Shown here: piece by piece, positions 31,041 through 40,180 of the stretch
Layout: every line of letters begins with the position of its first letter
Position numbering within the stretch: position 1 is the stretch's first letter
DNA from: an uncultured Muribaculaceae bacterium
GTDB lineage: Bacteria > Bacteroidota > Bacteroidia > Bacteroidales > Muribaculaceae
DNA: 64,000 nucleotides
Reading direction: 5' to 3'
NCBI GenBank assembly: GCA_944320595.1
Contig: CALUIB010000009.1
Span: forward strand, 1 to 64,000
Position numbers and translations under genes: made by a program
Notes under the pieces: generated by a model
What the model was told of the DNA's origin: nothing
The model's input: the letters and a program-made list of their open reading frames with translations, nothing else
Databases searched by the model: none

Positions 31041-32294
31041 TGCCGCCGTGGTGGCGGTGATGGAGGCGAGGAAGTGGCTGTCATCGTAAGTAGGGGTAAG
31101 TGGCATGAACCCCGAGACTATTTTTCGGCCCGAGGTTTTTAATGGGTGCTTTTGCGAAAGGTGGCTTATGGCGGCGCATACTTCGCCGGGCGACTTGTGG
31201 TAGGTCACTCGGAAAGTGGCGGTGGAGCCCGGGGCGAGATGGCGGTCGGCTATGATGGCCGACACCATGCCCATGGTCATGCGCAGGTTCATTTCCACGC
31301 AGGGGTTCAGTTGCAGTGTGCCGCCACGGTCGCGGTATATCATCATGTCGATGCCAAGGTAGCCCTCATAGTGCGGAGCCACTATGCCAGTGAGTATTTT
31401 GCTCAAAGCCGCGCTAATCATGTGCAGGTAATTGGCCGATTGCCCAAGGCGTGACGTTATAATCCTTTCCAGCTCATCTTGCCCGGCGATGATGCCGCTG
31501 TCGTATGAGCAATGGCTGTCGTTGAAGAACACCGAATATCCGGCAAAGTGTGCTGTTCCAGCTTGGCATCGGAATTCCATTGCAAAGTCCATCACCTTGT
31601 CGAGCGGTTGCTCGCACATTATCGAGCCTTGGCGGTTGATTACGCCCTGCGTCCAAATGGCGAAGTTGCGGCTGTCGGCATCGAGCACTCGATAAATCCC
31701 TTTGCCGCTGCCCGACCAGGGAGCTTTGATGTAGCATTGTGGGTATGCGGCATTGAAGTGGCGAACCTCGTCCACGCTATGTGCCTCGACGGGAAGTGGT
31801 GAGAATGTGGTGCCTGTGACCTCGGCCAGCAGCTTGTGGATTAGTATAGTGGTGCGGCGGTGCGACAATTCTTGTACCGTCAGCAACTGGTCGCGTATGG
31901 GCAGGTCGGCTGTCGGAACGCAGGCGTTGAGCAGGCGGCCTCGCAAGTCGAGGTTCCAGCCCCAGGGGCGGTAACGGCTGTGGCGGCATTGCAGGCGGTT
32001 GATGGCCACGGGGCGGCACGGCAGCCCCGTCTTCATGAGCCATGCGGCATCTTCTGCAATGTTTTGCGACAGTATTTCGGTGCCGCCGTCGCCCTTCTCG
32101 CAGTACCAAGCCGGCAGCATCTGCAAGTCGCGGCGCAGCTGCTGCGCCCGTGGTGGGGCGGTGTAGCCCTCGGTGCCGTATGCGAGCGCAAGGTCGTGTT
32201 CGGGGTTGAATATGTAGGTAGTGATTGTTGGCAATGTTCCCGTCGTGTTTGTCGTAACGTGGTGCAAAAGTAATGAATTTCTTGCATATCGCAT
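31035..32294 (-). CDS. ATP-grasp-like protein of unknown function
   Basis: Protein of 419 residues from the first ATG; a TTG 60 bases in, directly before PTITTYIFNPEHDLALAYG, may be the real start because the first 20 residues look non-domain-like. A central YIKAPWSGSGKGI loop and a later EGYLGIDMMIYRD then LNPCVEMNLRMTMG resemble the nucleotide loop and metal-binding strand (E-x-N) of ATP-grasp ligases. The substrate is unknown. It is monocistronic between a PIN module and the methylmalonyl-CoA operon. Related orphan proteins occur widely in Bacteroidales, to my knowledge uncharacterised. Confidence 0.65.
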   Translation of the reverse strand: MRYARNSLLLHHVTTNTTGTLPTITTYIFNPEHDLALAYGTEGYTAPPRAQQLRRDLQMLPAWYCEKGDGGTEILSQNIAEDAAWLMKTGLPCRPVAINRLQCRHSRYRPWGWNLDLRGRLLNACVPTADLPIRDQLLTVQELSHRRTTILIHKLLAEVTGTTFSPLPVEAHSVDEVRHFNAAYPQCYIKAPWSGSGKGIYRVLDADSRNFAIWTQGVINRQGSIMCEQPLDKVMDFAMEFRCQAGTAHFAGYSVFFNDSHCSYDSGIIAGQDELERIITSRLGQSANYLHMISAALSKILTGIVAPHYEGYLGIDMMIYRDRGGTLQLNPCVEMNLRMTMGMVSAIIADRHLAPGSTATFRVTYHKSPGEVCAAISHLSQKHPLKTSGRKIVSGFMPLTPTYDDSHFLASITATTAAS

Positions 32295-32368
32295 TGCCGT
32301 GTTGCGTGACGTACCAAAATGCTTGTGCCGTTGGGCTGATTTTTTGGATTGCTTAGCGGCATTTTATT

Positions 32369-32399
32369 TTTGGTAATTGGCAATTTTGCAGTACATTTG
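32369..32399 (+). promoter_or_regulatory. Promoter of the methylmalonyl-CoA operon
   Basis: TTTG at 32369-32372, a 19-base spacer, then TACATTTG at 32392-32399: a strong match to the Bacteroidetes promoter. The leader to the first ATG is about 55 bases. Confidence 0.7.
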
Positions 32400-32460
32400 C
32401 AAGTAGTATGTCCTTACATGAACATAAACAATTTATTAACTTATTTAAATATATAAACTT

Positions 32461-32883
32461 ATGAATATTTCGCATATCGAACACGTGGGTATAGCCGTGA
32501 CAAGCCTTGAAGAAGCCATACCTTTCTACGAGAATGTATTGGGCGTTAAATGCATTGCCATTGAAGAAGTTGCCGACCAAAAAGTGAAGACTGCGTTCTT
32601 CAAGGTTGGGCAGACCAAAATCGAATTGCTCGAAGCAACTGCCGAAGACAGCGCCATAGCCAAGTACATTGCCTCGAATGGCGGCCGTGGCGGCATACAG
32701 CACATAGCATTTGCCGTGGAAGATGGCGTGGCCAATGCGTTGGCCGAGGCCGAAGGCAAGGGTGTGCGCCTTATCGACAAGGCTCCGCGCAAGGGTGCCG
32801 AAGGGCTTAACATCGCATTCCTGCACCCGAAGTCAACTTGCGGCGCACTTGTTGAACTTTGCGAAGACCCCAACAAGAAATAA
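32461..32883 (+). CDS. mce: Methylmalonyl-CoA epimerase
   Basis: Protein of 140 residues, the usual length, of the VOC superfamily with two beta-alpha-beta-beta-beta units. Metal ligands: His in IEHVGIAV, Glu in KIELLEAT, His in IQHIAFAV and Glu near LVELCED. It interconverts the S and R forms of methylmalonyl-CoA between the B12-dependent mutase and the decarboxylase on the succinate-to-propionate route. First gene of the decarboxylase operon. The mutase genes are not in the window. Confidence 0.95.
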   Translation: MNISHIEHVGIAVTSLEEAIPFYENVLGVKCIAIEEVADQKVKTAFFKVGQTKIELLEATAEDSAIAKYIASNGGRGGIQHIAFAVEDGVANALAEAEGKGVRLIDKAPRKGAEGLNIAFLHPKSTCGALVELCEDPNKK

Positions 32884-32924
32884 TTCCAAACCAACAACCG
32901 ACAACAATCATTAATCAATAGAAA

Positions 32925-34538
32925 ATGAGCACTCAACTCGAAAAAGTACAAGAGCTGATAAGGTTTCGTGAAGAAGCCCGCTTGGGTGGCGGAGAAAAAG
33001 CCATTCAAAAGCAGCATGACAAGGGTAAATACACTGCCCGCGAGCGCATAGCGCAGCTCGTTGACGAAGGCAGCTTTGAAGAACTCGATATGTTTGTGCG
33101 CCACCGTTGCACCAACTTCGGGCAGGAAAAGAAATCGTTCCCCGGCGATGGCGTGGTTACCGGCTATGGCACAATTGAAGGCCGTTTGGTGTATGTGTTC
33201 GCACAAGATTTCACAGTGTTTGGTGGTTCGCTTTCCGAAACCATGGCGCAAAAGATATGCAAAATCATGGATATGGCCATGAAGATGGGCGCACCCGTGA
33301 TAGGACTTAACGACTCGGGCGGCGCACGTATCCAGGAGGGTATCAACGCGCTTGCCGGTTATGCCGAAATATTCCAGCGCAACATATTGGCATCGGGTGT
33401 GGTACCGCAAATCTCGGCAATCCTGGGCCCGTGCGCTGGCGGTGCCGTTTATTCGCCGGCATTGACCGACTTCACCATCATGGCCAAGGGCATTTCTTAT
33501 ATGTTCCTCACCGGGCCTAAGGTTGTTAAGACTGTTACCGGCGAAGATGTTACGCAAGAGGCTCTCGGTGGTGCCGAAGTACATGCGTCGAAGTCGGGTG
33601 TGGCTCACTTCGCTGCCGAAGATGGAGAAGAGGCCATCAAGATAATACGCAAGCTCATCAGCTTTATCCCGCAAAACAACCTTGAGGAGACCCCGCTTGT
33701 GACTTGCACCGACCCGATTGACCGCCTTGAGGATTCGCTCAACGACATAATCCCTGAACAGGCCAATGTGGCATACGATATGTATGAAGTGATTGGTGCC
33801 ATTATCGACAATGGCGAATTCCTTGAAGTGTCGCGCGACTATGCCAAGAACATCATCATAGGTTTCGCACGTTTCAACGGCCAGTCGGTGGGTATTGTGG
33901 CGAACCAGCCCAAGTACCTTGCAGGCGTGCTTGACTGCAACGCCTCGCGCAAGGCTGCACGGTTTGTGCGTTTCTGCGACGCCTTTAACATCCCCATCGT
34001 GTCGCTTGTCGATGTGCCGGGATTCTTGCCTGGTACAGGACAGGAATATAATGCCGTTATCTTGCACGGTGCCAAGTTGCTTTACGCCTACGGCGAGGCC
34101 ACAGTGCCCAAGGTTACCGTCACACTGCGCAAGAGTTATGGCGGCAGCCACATAGTGATGAGCTGCAAGCAGCTGCGTGGCGACATGAACTATGCATGGC
34201 CTACTGCCGAAATCGCGGTGATGGGTGCGGCAGGTGCAGCCGAGGTGCTTTATGCAGGCGACGCCAAGAAAGCCAAGGAGGCCGCCAAGGCAGCCAAGGA
34301 GGCCGGCAAGCCCGAAGAGGCTGAAAAGATAATGGCCGACTTCAAACAGTATATCATCGACAAGGAGAAGGAATACAACGACCTGTTCTGCAACCCGTAT
34401 AATGCGGCCAAGTATGGTTACATCGACGATGTGATAGAACCGCGTAATACGCGTTTCCGCATAATCCGCGCCTTGCAGCAATTGCAAACCAAGAAAGTGG
34501 TCAACCCTGCCAAGAAGCATGGCAACATTCCTTTGTAA
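32925..34538 (+). CDS. mmdA: Methylmalonyl-CoA decarboxylase / acyl-CoA carboxyltransferase alpha subunit
   Basis: Protein of 537 residues with the two crotonase-like halves of biotin-dependent carboxyltransferases. Visible: [25 protein letters not shown], the oxyanion region [12 protein letters not shown], and [14 protein letters not shown] in the second half. It moves the carboxyl group of (S)-methylmalonyl-CoA to biotin. The C-terminal region carries a Lys/Ala/Glu-rich insertion (about 446-470) that lengthens it relative to the usual 510-520 residues. The same fold serves propionyl-CoA carboxylase; the linked beta and gamma membrane subunits favour the sodium-pump decarboxylase. Confidence 0.93.
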   Translation: MSTQLEKVQELIRFREEARLGGGEKAIQKQHDKGKYTARERIAQLVDEGSFEELDMFVRHRCTNFGQEKKSFPGDGVVTGYGTIEGRLVYVFAQDFTVFGGSLSETMAQKICKIMDMAMKMGAPVIGLNDSGGARIQEGINALAGYAEIFQRNILASGVVPQISAILGPCAGGAVYSPALTDFTIMAKGISYMFLTGPKVVKTVTGEDVTQEALGGAEVHASKSGVAHFAAEDGEEAIKIIRKLISFIPQNNLEETPLVTCTDPIDRLEDSLNDIIPEQANVAYDMYEVIGAIIDNGEFLEVSRDYAKNIIIGFARFNGQSVGIVANQPKYLAGVLDCNASRKAARFVRFCDAFNIPIVSLVDVPGFLPGTGQEYNAVILHGAKLLYAYGEATVPKVTVTLRKSYGGSHIVMSCKQLRGDMNYAWPTAEIAVMGAAGAAEVLYAGDAKKAKEAAKAAKEAGKPEEAEKIMADFKQYIIDKEKEYNDLFCNPYNAAKYGYIDDVIEPRNTRFRIIRALQQLQTKKVVNPAKKHGNIPL

Positions 34539-34578
34539 AAACTTCCTCACACACATACTTACATAGTTCTTAGTCAAA

Positions 34579-35520
34579 ATGAAAATAAAAGGAATAGCAT
34601 TATTGATGCTGCTGTGCTTCACCGTCTCGGCAACCTCCTTCGCCCAAGGGCGCAGGGGATTGCGCATCAACGAAGTGATGGTGCAGAACGACAGCAACTA
34701 TATCGATGACTACGGCTTGAGGCATGGATGGATAGAGCTTTACAACTCTACCTACAACCATATGGAAATCTCCACCGTATTCCTCACCAATGACAAGGCC
34801 AACCCACGGAAGTATCCTGTGCCGCGTGGCGACGTGAAGACCGACATTCCTGCGCGCCAGCACGTGGTGTTCTTTGCCGACAACGAACCCAACAAGGGTA
34901 CTTTCCACATCAGTTTCAGCCTCACTCCGGGCGTTGACAACTGGATAGGCTTGTATGACACCGACGGTACTACATTGCTCGACGAGGTGATAGTGCCTGC
35001 ATCGCTTGGCGCCAACCAGACGTATGCCTTGAAGCAAGACGGGATTTCCTCGGAAGACGGAAAGTTTGACCCTCAATACTGGGAAGTGCGCGACGGTAGC
35101 GACGAGAAGTACATCACACCGAGCAGCAATAACATTATCATCGACACCAACGAGAACATCGAGAAGTTCCGCGAGCACGACAGCAGCGGCATCGTGATGA
35201 CCATTGTGGCCATGCTTATAGTGTTTGCAGCCCTTATCCTGCTCAGTTTGTGTTTCTACCTGTTTGGCTATCTTAATGCGCGGTCGGCACAGCGCAAAAA
35301 GGCTATCGCTCACCTTGGCGAGGATGCCGATGCCGAGAGTGCCGCCAAGATGGGTCATGACTCGGGAGAGGAGATTGCAGCCATCGCAATGGCCCTTTAC
35401 GAGCATCTCAACACTCACGACATCGAGGAAACCATTCTAACCATCAACAAGGTTAAACGCACTTATTCGCCGTGGAGTTCCAAGATTTATACCTTGCGTG
35501 AAACTCCGGTGCGTCGTTAA
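34579..35520 (+). CDS. LTD domain fused to OadG-like decarboxylase gamma subunit
   Basis: Protein of 313 residues. After a signal peptide (to about ATSFAQG), residues about 25-150 form a lamin-tail (LTD) type beta-sandwich: LRINEVMVQN, GLRHGWIELYN and a HVVFFADN strand. A single membrane helix follows (about 203-230, GIVMTIVAMLIVFAALILL), then a cytoplasmic tail with an AMALYEHL motif as in OadG. OadG organises the membrane decarboxylase complex; ordinary OadG is about 80-100 residues. The external LTD is therefore an addition. The ISG-type tail and operon place secure the OadG role. Confidence 0.82.
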   Translation: MKIKGIALLMLLCFTVSATSFAQGRRGLRINEVMVQNDSNYIDDYGLRHGWIELYNSTYNHMEISTVFLTNDKANPRKYPVPRGDVKTDIPARQHVVFFADNEPNKGTFHISFSLTPGVDNWIGLYDTDGTTLLDEVIVPASLGANQTYALKQDGISSEDGKFDPQYWEVRDGSDEKYITPSSNNIIIDTNENIEKFREHDSSGIVMTIVAMLIVFAALILLSLCFYLFGYLNARSAQRKKAIAHLGEDADAESAAKMGHDSGEEIAAIAMALYEHLNTHDIEETILTINKVKRTYSPWSSKIYTLRETPVRR

Positions 35521-35556
35521 TTGTCGAAATTTAATACAAAACGTAGCAATACAACA

Positions 35557-35985
35557 ATGAAAATCTATAAGTACAAAATCAACGGCAACGACTATAAGGT
35601 GGCCGTTGGCGATATTGAAAACAACATCGCGCAAATTGAAGTTAACGGCGTGCCCTACAAGGTGGAGCTTGAGGAAAAGAAGTCTCCCACTGTGAAGTCG
35701 GTGCGCCCGGTTGCCGCTCCTCGCACCGAGAGCGGACAGAAGATTATCAGCAAGCCTGTGGTGGCCTCCACGGCATCTACCATCAAGTCGCCGCTGCCTG
35801 GCGTAATCGTCGATATCAAGGTGAAGGTGGGCGACACGCTCAAGAGCGACGACGTAGTTGTCATCCTTGAAGCCATGAAGATGGAGAACGATATTCACGC
35901 AGGCAAGAGCGGTGTGGTGAAAGCTATTAACGTAAACAAGGGCGACTCGGTGCTCGAAGGTACCGACCTCGTCGTAATAGAGTAA
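35557..35985 (+). CDS. mmdC: Biotin carboxyl carrier subunit of methylmalonyl-CoA decarboxylase
   Basis: Protein of 142 residues from the ATG at 35557 ([13 protein letters not shown]); the upstream TTG frame start adds only filler. A flexible Pro/Ala/Ser linker (about 45-75) is followed by a biotinyl domain with EAMKMEND, biotin on Lys of AMKM (about K108). It shuttles carboxyl groups from MmdA to the membrane beta subunit. Position between the gamma and beta genes matches known sodium-pump decarboxylase operons. Confidence 0.92.
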   Translation: MKIYKYKINGNDYKVAVGDIENNIAQIEVNGVPYKVELEEKKSPTVKSVRPVAAPRTESGQKIISKPVVASTASTIKSPLPGVIVDIKVKVGDTLKSDDVVVILEAMKMENDIHAGKSGVVKAINVNKGDSVLEGTDLVVIE

Positions 35986-35992
35986 TCCCATT

Positions 35993-37150
35993 ATGGAACT
36001 GGATTTAGCGCAATTCTTGACCAGTAATTTCCAGCAGTTCTGGGAATTTACGGGGTTCCACAATGTTACCTACGAGCACCTGATAATGATATGCGTGGGC
36101 TTGTTCTTCATTTACCTTGCTATAAAGAAGGACTTCGAGCCGATGCTGCTTGTGCCTATCGGGTTTGGTATCCTTGTGGGAAACATCCCATTCCAAATGG
36201 GCAATGAGATAGGTATATATGAGGAAAATTCGGTGCTCAACATCCTTTACAACGGTGTGCGTGCCGGGTGGTATCCTCCGCTTATTTTCCTTGGCATAGG
36301 CGCGATGACCGACTTCTCGTCGCTGCTTGCCAATCCTAAATTGATGCTTGTGGGTGCTGCCGCACAGTTTGGTATCTTCGGCGCATACATGGTGGCCTTG
36401 TGGCTCGGCTTTATGCCCGACCAGGCTGCCGCAATCGCTATCATCGGTGGTGCCGACGGCCCCACGGCAATCTTCCTGTCGTCGAAACTTGCTCCGAACT
36501 TGATGGGCGCAATTGCCGTGTCGGCTTATTCCTACATGGCTCTTGTGCCGGTGATACAGCCGCCTATCATGCGCTTGTTCACTACTAAGAAGGAACGCCT
36601 CATTCGCATGAAGCCGGCACGTGCCGTGTCGCAGAACGAGAAGATTCTCTTCCCGATTTTCGGTTTGCTGCTTACTTGTTTCTTCGTGCCTTCGGGTCTG
36701 CCGTTGCTGGGTATGCTATTCTTCGGCAACCTGCTGCGTGAGAGCGGCGTTACCACCCGCCTTGCTAAGACAGCAAGCAATGCCCTCACCGACATTGTTA
36801 CCATGCTGCTCGGCTTGACGGTGGGTGCCTCGACGCAGGCATCGGAGTTCTTGACCAAGGAGACTATCCTTATCTTTGCTCTTGGTTTCATGGCATTCGT
36901 CATTGCTTCGGCATCGGGTGTCTTGTTTGTGAAGTTCTTCAACTTGTTCCTGAGCAAGGACAAGAAGATTAACCCGCTTATTGGTAACGCCGGTGTGTCG
37001 GCTGTGCCTATGTCGGCCCGCATTTCCAACAATATGGGCTTGAAGTATGACCCGTCGAACTATCTGCTTATGCACGCCATGGGTCCGAACGTGGCCGGTG
37101 TGATTGGCTCGGCAGTGGCAGCCGGTGTGCTGCTCGGGTTCCTGGGATAA
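35993..37150 (+). CDS. mmdB: Sodium-pumping decarboxylase beta subunit (OadB/MmdB)
   Basis: Protein of 385 residues with about ten membrane segments, starting 7 bases after mmdC. Family signatures: [16 protein letters not shown] (the conserved region with the catalytic Asp), [12 protein letters not shown] and [18 protein letters not shown] near the end. It decarboxylates carboxybiotin and exports sodium ions, so propionate formation yields a sodium gradient. Last gene of the operon, followed by a terminator. Confidence 0.95.
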   Translation: MELDLAQFLTSNFQQFWEFTGFHNVTYEHLIMICVGLFFIYLAIKKDFEPMLLVPIGFGILVGNIPFQMGNEIGIYEENSVLNILYNGVRAGWYPPLIFLGIGAMTDFSSLLANPKLMLVGAAAQFGIFGAYMVALWLGFMPDQAAAIAIIGGADGPTAIFLSSKLAPNLMGAIAVSAYSYMALVPVIQPPIMRLFTTKKERLIRMKPARAVSQNEKILFPIFGLLLTCFFVPSGLPLLGMLFFGNLLRESGVTTRLAKTASNALTDIVTMLLGLTVGASTQASEFLTKETILIFALGFMAFVIASASGVLFVKFFNLFLSKDKKINPLIGNAGVSAVPMSARISNNMGLKYDPSNYLLMHAMGPNVAGVIGSAVAAGVLLGFLG

Positions 37151-37168
37151 GCTTTTTTTTAATTAGAA

Positions 37169-37205
37169 ATGAGGAGTGAGGAATTGCCTCGCTCCTCATT
37201 ATTTT
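37169..37205 (+). terminator. Terminator of the methylmalonyl-CoA operon
   Basis: ATGAGGAGTGAGG (37169-37181) pairs with CCTCGCTCCTCAT (37187-37199), loop AATTG, followed by TATTTTT. It lies 18 bases after the mmdB stop. Confidence 0.8.
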
Positions 37206-37206
37206 T

Positions 37207-37264
37207 AGAGCCTGTTTAAATTTTGCTCAAAATTATTATATCGCAAAATTTAAGCAGGCTCTTA
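37207..37264. repeat. Dispersed repeat copy 3, as an inverted pair
   Basis: AGAGCCTGTTTAAATTTTGC (37207-37226) and its near-perfect complement at 37243-37262 (one mismatch) flank a 16-base AT spacer; the right arm plus TA is the repeat found singly at 233-254 and 28451-28472. The single copies may therefore be half-elements. Confidence 0.6.
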
Positions 37265-37353
37265 ATTGAGAATTATGAGTTATTTCATTGCTCTTTGTCC
37301 TTTTCAAGGGAGTCTGTCCCTTGCTCTGACTAACTCGATGGCCTCCTTGCCCG

Positions 37354-37689
37354 TCAAATGCTCAACTGTGATTTCCACCTCAAACCAATAATAGATGCAA
37401 TCAGTGTGGCCATGAAGAATATGCGTGCAAAAGATGCCCGCTCATGGAAGCAGACTATGCCGAGTAGAACAGTTCCCACCGCGCCGATGCCCGTCCACAC
37501 GGGATAGGCCGTGCCAATGGGCAAAGCCTGTACGGCAACGGCAAACAGCCACATACTGGCAATTAGGCAGCTCACAAAGCCGGTAGCCCACAGTCGGTAT
37601 GTCCTGCCTTTCTTGCCTTTCATTTTGCCAAGACAAAAGGCAAAAGCCGTTTCAAACAATCCGGCGATAATCAAGATTATCCAGTCCAT
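37354..37689 (-). CDS. SMR family transporter, second of a pair (SugE/Gdx-like)
   Basis: Protein of 111 residues from the ATG at 37689 (MDWIILIIAG); the longer frame merely reads through the upstream gene's region out of frame. Four membrane helices; the essential Glu is in GLFETAFAF (about E13), and LPIGTAYPVWTGIGAVG resembles the SugE/Gdx signature rather than EmrE. Known Gdx proteins export guanidinium. It lies 14 bases after a close paralogue, so a heterodimeric pair is likely. No guanidine riboswitch is recognisable upstream. Confidence 0.85.
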   Translation of the reverse strand: MDWIILIIAGLFETAFAFCLGKMKGKKGRTYRLWATGFVSCLIASMWLFAVAVQALPIGTAYPVWTGIGAVGTVLLGIVCFHERASFARIFFMATLIASIIGLRWKSQLSI

Positions 37690-37703
37690 ACGTGCGGCAG
37701 GGT

Positions 37704-38030
37704 TTAGTGTGACACCATTTTCAGTCCCACAATCGAGGCAATAAGCGTGGTGATGAAAAACAATCGGAGGAACGATGCCGGCTCGTGGAAAAACACGATG
37801 CCAAGCACTACCGTACCTACTGCGCCGATGCCCGTCCACACGGGATAGGCTGTGCCGATAGGCAAGGTCTGTACCGCCTTGGCAAGCAGAGCCATGCTGA
37901 GTGTAAGGCTGACAAGGAACCCGGCACCCCAAAGATACCATTCGGTGCCTGACACTTCTTTCATTTTCCCCAAACAAAAAGCAAAGCCGGACTCAAAGAA
38001 TCCGGCAACAATCAGAATAATCCAGTTCAT
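37704..38030 (-). CDS. SMR family transporter, first of a pair (SugE/Gdx-like)
   Basis: Protein of 108 residues, four membrane helices, opening MNWIILIVAGFFESGFAF with the essential Glu near residue 13 and LPIGTAYPVWTGIGAVG. Compared with the second copy it has Lys/Glu-rich loop residues at different places, as seen in paired SMR proteins inserted in opposite topology. Promoter -7 at 38072-38079. Confidence 0.87.
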   Translation of the reverse strand: MNWIILIVAGFFESGFAFCLGKMKEVSGTEWYLWGAGFLVSLTLSMALLAKAVQTLPIGTAYPVWTGIGAVGTVVLGIVFFHEPASFLRLFFITTLIASIVGLKMVSH

Positions 38031-38071
38031 ACGGCTTTCTTATTTCTATGATACTATGTAAAATGTATGCG

Positions 38072-38079
38072 CAAAGATA
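38072..38079 (-). promoter_or_regulatory. Candidate promoter (-7) of the SMR pair
   Basis: Minus-strand TATCTTTG matches TAnnTTTG, 42 bases before the SMR start. The -33 element is not clear. The leader of about 35 bases is too short for a known guanidine riboswitch. Confidence 0.45.
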
Positions 38080-38148
38080 GTGTTTTCTCATCACTTCCCA
38101 TTTTGCATTTGGTAAAAAATTCCATTTTTTATCGTTGAAAGAGCTGTC

Positions 38149-38882
38149 ATGAATTGTTGCATTTGTGGTTCTTTCAGTTGCCGGCTGTGCGAAAATCGAC
38201 GACGGCAGCAATGCCGAAACTGCCGGGAATGTTGCAGTGGAGCATATTGAGCAAGACCTGCTTGCGCAGCGGCGTAAGAGTGGTCATTGCACGTGCGGTG
38301 GGCGGCTTAAATCGAAATATGTATATAAGGAAAAAACGTGTCCTTATTGTTATGGCAAAGGCTACCACGTCATCAACGGGAAACGCGAGGATTGCACCCT
38401 GTGCCATAGTGAACCATACAAAGAGTATGTGGGTGAAGTGTGGAAATTCCTATTACGAAGGGCGTGGTGGGCTTGCAAAAGACAAGCGACATATTGGTTT
38501 AAGAAATCGGCTGAACAGGGGGGCAATATTATTCTCAGTATGTGTAGGGCGGAATGTATTTGAGTGGCGAAGGTGGCCTTGATATTGATTATAATGAGGT
38601 GTGGTCGTGGATACGGAAGTTGGCAGAGCAGGGCTATGACACAGCGCAAGCGTGGCTTGGGGTGCAGTATTCCAAAGCCGAGCAATATAATACGAAGAGG
38701 CATTTTATTGGAACACTATAGCTGCCGAGCAGGGATATGCTAAAGCCCAGTGCCATCTTGGTTTCCAATACTCGCTTGGCTATGGCGTGAAAAGCAACAA
38801 GAAGAAAGCTCGCTACCGGATGCAAAAGGCGGCTGCGCAAGGTCACGAAAGAGCCATAGAGTGGTTGCATAAATTTGATTGA
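38149..38882 (+). pseudogene. Decayed Sel1-repeat lipoprotein gene
   Basis: Pieces of one protein appear in three frames. A lipoprotein signal IVAFVVLSVAGCAK (from 38153) lacks its start because of a shift at the ATG (38149). Then comes a DnaJ-like zinc segment CTCGGRL...CPYCYGKGY...CTLC. Sel1-like pieces follow: YYEGRGGLAKDKR in another frame, YWFKKSAEQGG back in the first, GMYLSGEGGLDIDYNEV from 38551 after an in-frame TAG, and AAEQGYAKAQCHLGF (38718-38882) in a further frame. At least four disabling changes make this a pseudogene. The intact ancestor was probably a surface or periplasmic protein-interaction lipoprotein. Confidence 0.8.
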
Positions 38883-38942
38883 GCAGGATTGACAGGTGGA
38901 ATATAAGGCACTCCCTGTAATAATCACGCTTGTTTTTTATTG

Positions 38943-38974
38943 TTGGGCGCAATGGCTGATTTTGCGTAATTTTG
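38943..38974 (+). promoter_or_regulatory. Candidate promoter of the MFS gene
   Basis: TTG at 38943-38945, a 21-base spacer, TAATTTTG at 38967-38974, then 30 bases to the ATG. Confidence 0.5.
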
Positions 38975-39004
38975 CGGTTCGGAAAAAAGTGACTGGCAAT
39001 TGTT

Positions 39005-40180
39005 ATGCGACAGAAATTAGTGGAAAATCAAGGGGTGCCGGCATCCTTGCTGTGGGTGCTGGCAATTATTGCGGGGCTTTCGGTGGCCAATATTTATTAT
39101 AATCAGCCGTTGCTCAACCGTATAGGTGACGACCTGGGGGTGACCGAGTTTGCGGCCAACCTTATCCCTATGGTCACGCAGGTGGGTTACGCCCTCGGGC
39201 TGCTGTTTATCATACCGCTTGGCGACTTGTATAAGCGGCGCACCATCATTGTGGCCAATTTTGCGTTGCTCGCCGTTGCCACTTGCGGCATTGCGCTGTC
39301 GCCGTCGCTTGGTTGTGTACTGGCAGCATCGCTGGTTACGGGCATTTGCTCGGTGACGCCGCAGATTTTCATTCCGCTTGTCTCGCAGTTTTCATTGGCC
39401 GAGAACAAGGCTCGCAATGTCGGGTTGGTACTTAGCGGATTGTTAATGGGCATACTTGGTTCGCGTGTAATAAGCGGCATTGTAGGTGAATACCTGGGGT
39501 GGCGCACCATGTATTATGTGGCGGCCGGCATCATGCTTGCCTGCATAGCCGTGGTGGTGCGCCTGCTGCCCGATATGCCATCGAACTTCAGCGGCACATA
39601 CGGCGGACTGATGAAGTCGCTTTGGCGGCTTTACCGCGGCAATGCCACGTTGCGCTTGGTCTCCGTCAGGGCAGGGTTGTGCTTTGGCAGTTTCCTTGCC
39701 TTGTGGGCTTGCCTTGCATTCAAGTTGAGCGGTGCGCCGCTCCATGCCGGGAATAATGTGATAGGCTTGCTTGGGCTGTGCGGCATGGCCGGGGCATTGA
39801 CTGCATCGATGGTGGGCGGCTATGTGCGCCGTTTCGGGGTGCGCGTGTTTAATTATTGCGGTGCCGCTATGATGATTGCAGCATGGTTGCTGATATACTT
39901 GTTGCAGGATTTTTACGTTGGTTATATTATAGGCATCATTATAATCGACATAGGCATGCAATTTGTACAAATCAGCAACCAGACTTGCGCCCTTGTGCTC
40001 GACCAAAGTGCAGCAAACCGCATCAATACCATTTTCATGACCACTTATTTTGTGGGTGGGGCACTCGGCACGTTGCTTGCCGGCACGTTTTGGCAATCGT
40101 TTGGATGGACGGGTGTTACAGCCGTCGGCATCGGCCTTGCCTGCATTTCGCTGTTTATAACTGCTTTCACCAAGCATTGA
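39005..40180 (+). CDS. MFS transporter
   Basis: Protein of 391 residues with twelve membrane segments. The A-motif-like loop is GDLYKRRTIIVAN between helices 2 and 3, and NIYYNQPLLNRI follows helix 1, an opening common in YnfM-like/multidrug MFS proteins. No substrate-specific residues can be read. Single gene with its own promoter, no regulator adjacent. Drug or metabolite export is likely but unproven. Confidence 0.88.
   Translation: MRQKLVENQGVPASLLWVLAIIAGLSVANIYYNQPLLNRIGDDLGVTEFAANLIPMVTQVGYALGLLFIIPLGDLYKRRTIIVANFALLAVATCGIALSPSLGCVLAASLVTGICSVTPQIFIPLVSQFSLAENKARNVGLVLSGLLMGILGSRVISGIVGEYLGWRTMYYVAAGIMLACIAVVVRLLPDMPSNFSGTYGGLMKSLWRLYRGNATLRLVSVRAGLCFGSFLALWACLAFKLSGAPLHAGNNVIGLLGLCGMAGALTASMVGGYVRRFGVRVFNYCGAAMMIAAWLLIYLLQDFYVGYIIGIIIIDIGMQFVQISNQTCALVLDQSAANRINTIFMTTYFVGGALGTLLAGTFWQSFGWTGVTAVGIGLACISLFITAFTKH

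Noticed and set aside
32526-34697. A 723-residue open frame opposite mce/mmdA
   Set aside because: It lies wholly across well-recognised genes on the other strand and its translation has no domain features; it is an artefact of codon bias.
37265-37353. Possible short coding remnant on the minus strand after the SMR gene
   Set aside because: The readable piece is under 30 codons, has no start of its own and no recognisable family; it is kept as spacer.
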